Origin: an uncultured Bacillus sp.
Lineage (GTDB): Bacteria > Bacillota > Bacilli > Bacillales > Cytobacillaceae
Reading direction: 5' to 3'
DNA length: 22,809 nucleotides
Assembly (NCBI GenBank): GCA_937902115.1
Contig: CALGSR010000431.1
Span: forward strand, 1 to 22,809
Part shown: positions 22,084 to 22,809 of the stretch, in pieces
How the letters are laid out: each line of letters opens with the position of its first letter
How positions within the stretch are numbered: the stretch's first letter is position 1
Program-made: the position numbers and the translations under genes
The notes under the pieces: model-generated
What the model saw: only the letters and a program-made list of their open reading frames with translations
Databases searched by the model: none
What the model was told of the DNA's origin: nothing

Positions 22084-22809
22084 ATGTTTGTAAAAAGAAG
22101 AGAAACATTCTTACTTAAAAGAGGGATGGTGCTTTTATTATTTTTTGGTATGTCCCTGCTATGTTTAACCGGTTGCTGGGATCGGGTGGAAGTCAATGAT
22201 CTAGCGATTGTGACAGGAACCGCTATTGATAAAAAAGATAATGAAATCGAACTCTCAATCCAAATCTACACCCCTAAAGCAGCTGGCGGTTCAAGCGATC
22301 AATCCAGCGGTAGTGGAAACGATAACATTACAGTGGTTACTTCGCAAACAGGTAAAAACCTTGCAGATGCGCTTTCAATACTGCAAGGGAAGCTTTCCCG
22401 TGAAGTTTTTTGGGGTCAATGCAAGGTATTTATATTTAGTGAAGAATTAGCGAAAGATGGGATTCAAGATCAGATGGATTTTTTACTCCGTCATCCGGAA
22501 CCAAGGGGAAGAGCGTTTGTATATGTAAGTGAAGGGAAGGCAAAAAGTTTTTTGGAAATAGTACCTCGTATAGAACGGTATTCTTCAGAAGTCCTTAGGG
22601 AAGTATCCAATAAACTGGTCGGGATGCAGGTCACAATCCAGGATGTAGATGAAATGCTGACGGATATTACAGAGGCAGTAGCGATTCCTTATGTAAAAAT
22701 AAAATCGGAAAAGCCGCTGGAAGGAAATGAAAGAAGGTTTCCCCATATTGAAGGAACAGCTGTTTTTCATCGGGATAGAATGGTCGGAACGATTACTGAA
22801 TCCGAAACG
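22084..22809 (+). CDS. Ger(x)C-type spore germination lipoprotein, 5' part
   Basis: The first 242 codons are present and the frame is open to the window edge. The N-terminus is a lipoprotein signal: KRR, a hydrophobic stretch, then LCLTGC, with the lipidated Cys followed by WDRVEVNDLAIVTGTAID, a typical GerC opening. FWGQCKVFIFSEELAKDGI and FLLRHPEPRGRAFVYV are also family features. A short Gly/Ser linker (AAGGSSDQSSGSGND) interrupts the first domain. The ATG at 22084 follows AGAGGGCGGTG. As the C subunit it would sit on the outer face of the spore inner membrane with the A and B subunits; a B gene is expected just beyond the window if the order is A-C-B. Confidence 0.93.
   Translation, partial: MFVKRRETFLLKRGMVLLLFFGMSLLCLTGCWDRVEVNDLAIVTGTAIDKKDNEIELSIQIYTPKAAGGSSDQSSGSGNDNITVVTSQTGKNLADALSILQGKLSREVFWGQCKVFIFSEELAKDGIQDQMDFLLRHPEPRGRAFVYVSEGKAKSFLEIVPRIERYSSEVLREVSNKLVGMQVTIQDVDEMLTDITEAVAIPYVKIKSEKPLEGNERRFPHIEGTAVFHRDRMVGTITESET

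Noticed and set aside
1..22809. Insertion sequences, prophage, CRISPR arrays, tRNA/rRNA, restriction or defence genes
   Set aside because: I found no transposase or integrase-like frame, no regular repeat-spacer array, and no cloverleaf or rRNA-like segment. All long frames are assigned to core metabolism, membrane or sporulation families.

Overview
The window looks like a chromosomal segment of an endospore-forming member of the Bacillaceae (Bacillus, Mesobacillus, Neobacillus or a relative; I cannot fix the genus). The reasons are a GerA-type germinant receptor operon, low-to-moderate GC, strong purine-rich ribosome binding sites, frequent TTG/GTG starts, and Bacillus subtilis-like families (YngE-YngJ, ScoAB, Cdd, Pdp, YerD-like, YplQ-like). 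I saw no insertion sequence, phage gene, CRISPR array, tRNA or rRNA. Most of the window is ordinary core metabolism.

Layout. (1) 1-569: the 3' end of an AlkD-type DNA alkylation repair gene (+) faces a DUF488 gene (-) across a perfect 15-bp inverted repeat that carries both stop codons. (2) 638-10238, minus strand: a nine-gene operon running acyl-CoA dehydrogenase (yngJ-like), biotin carboxylase (yngH), biotin carrier (yngHB), HMG-CoA lyase (yngG), methylglutaconyl-CoA hydratase (yngF), a 653-aa AMP-forming acyl-CoA synthetase, carboxyltransferase (yngE), scoA and scoB, closed by a hairpin. Together these can take isovaleryl-CoA from leucine through 3-methylcrotonyl-CoA, 3-methylglutaconyl-CoA and HMG-CoA to acetyl-CoA plus acetoacetate, and then activate acetoacetate with succinyl-CoA. 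(3) 10239-10579: a repeat-rich divergent control region. (4) 10580-12379, plus strand: a GAF/PucR-type regulator, the obvious candidate controller of the operon.

(5) 12430-13550, minus strand: a 50-aa small protein gene with its own terminator, and a uracil-DNA-glycosylase-fold protein with an unusual active-site motif. (6) 13868-14503: a hemolysin III/PAQR membrane protein (+). (7) 14538-18189, minus strand: a deoxynucleoside salvage operon deoC-deoB-pdp-cdd. It deaminates cytidine/deoxycytidine, phosphorolyses pyrimidine nucleosides, and feeds deoxyribose phosphate into acetaldehyde and glyceraldehyde-3-phosphate. (8) 18353-18880: a PAP2 phosphatase (+), sharing a two-way terminator with a membrane-anchored, FMN-domain glutamate-synthase-like protein (-, to 20357). 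(9) 20487 to the end, plus strand: a GerA-family A subunit and the start of a GerC-type lipoprotein, behind a candidate sigma-G promoter.

No clearly new multi-gene system is visible. The best leads are residue-level departures in three enzymes (ligase, dehydrogenase, UDG-like protein), the divergent regulatory region, the orphan 50-aa gene, and hairpins shared between convergent gene pairs.
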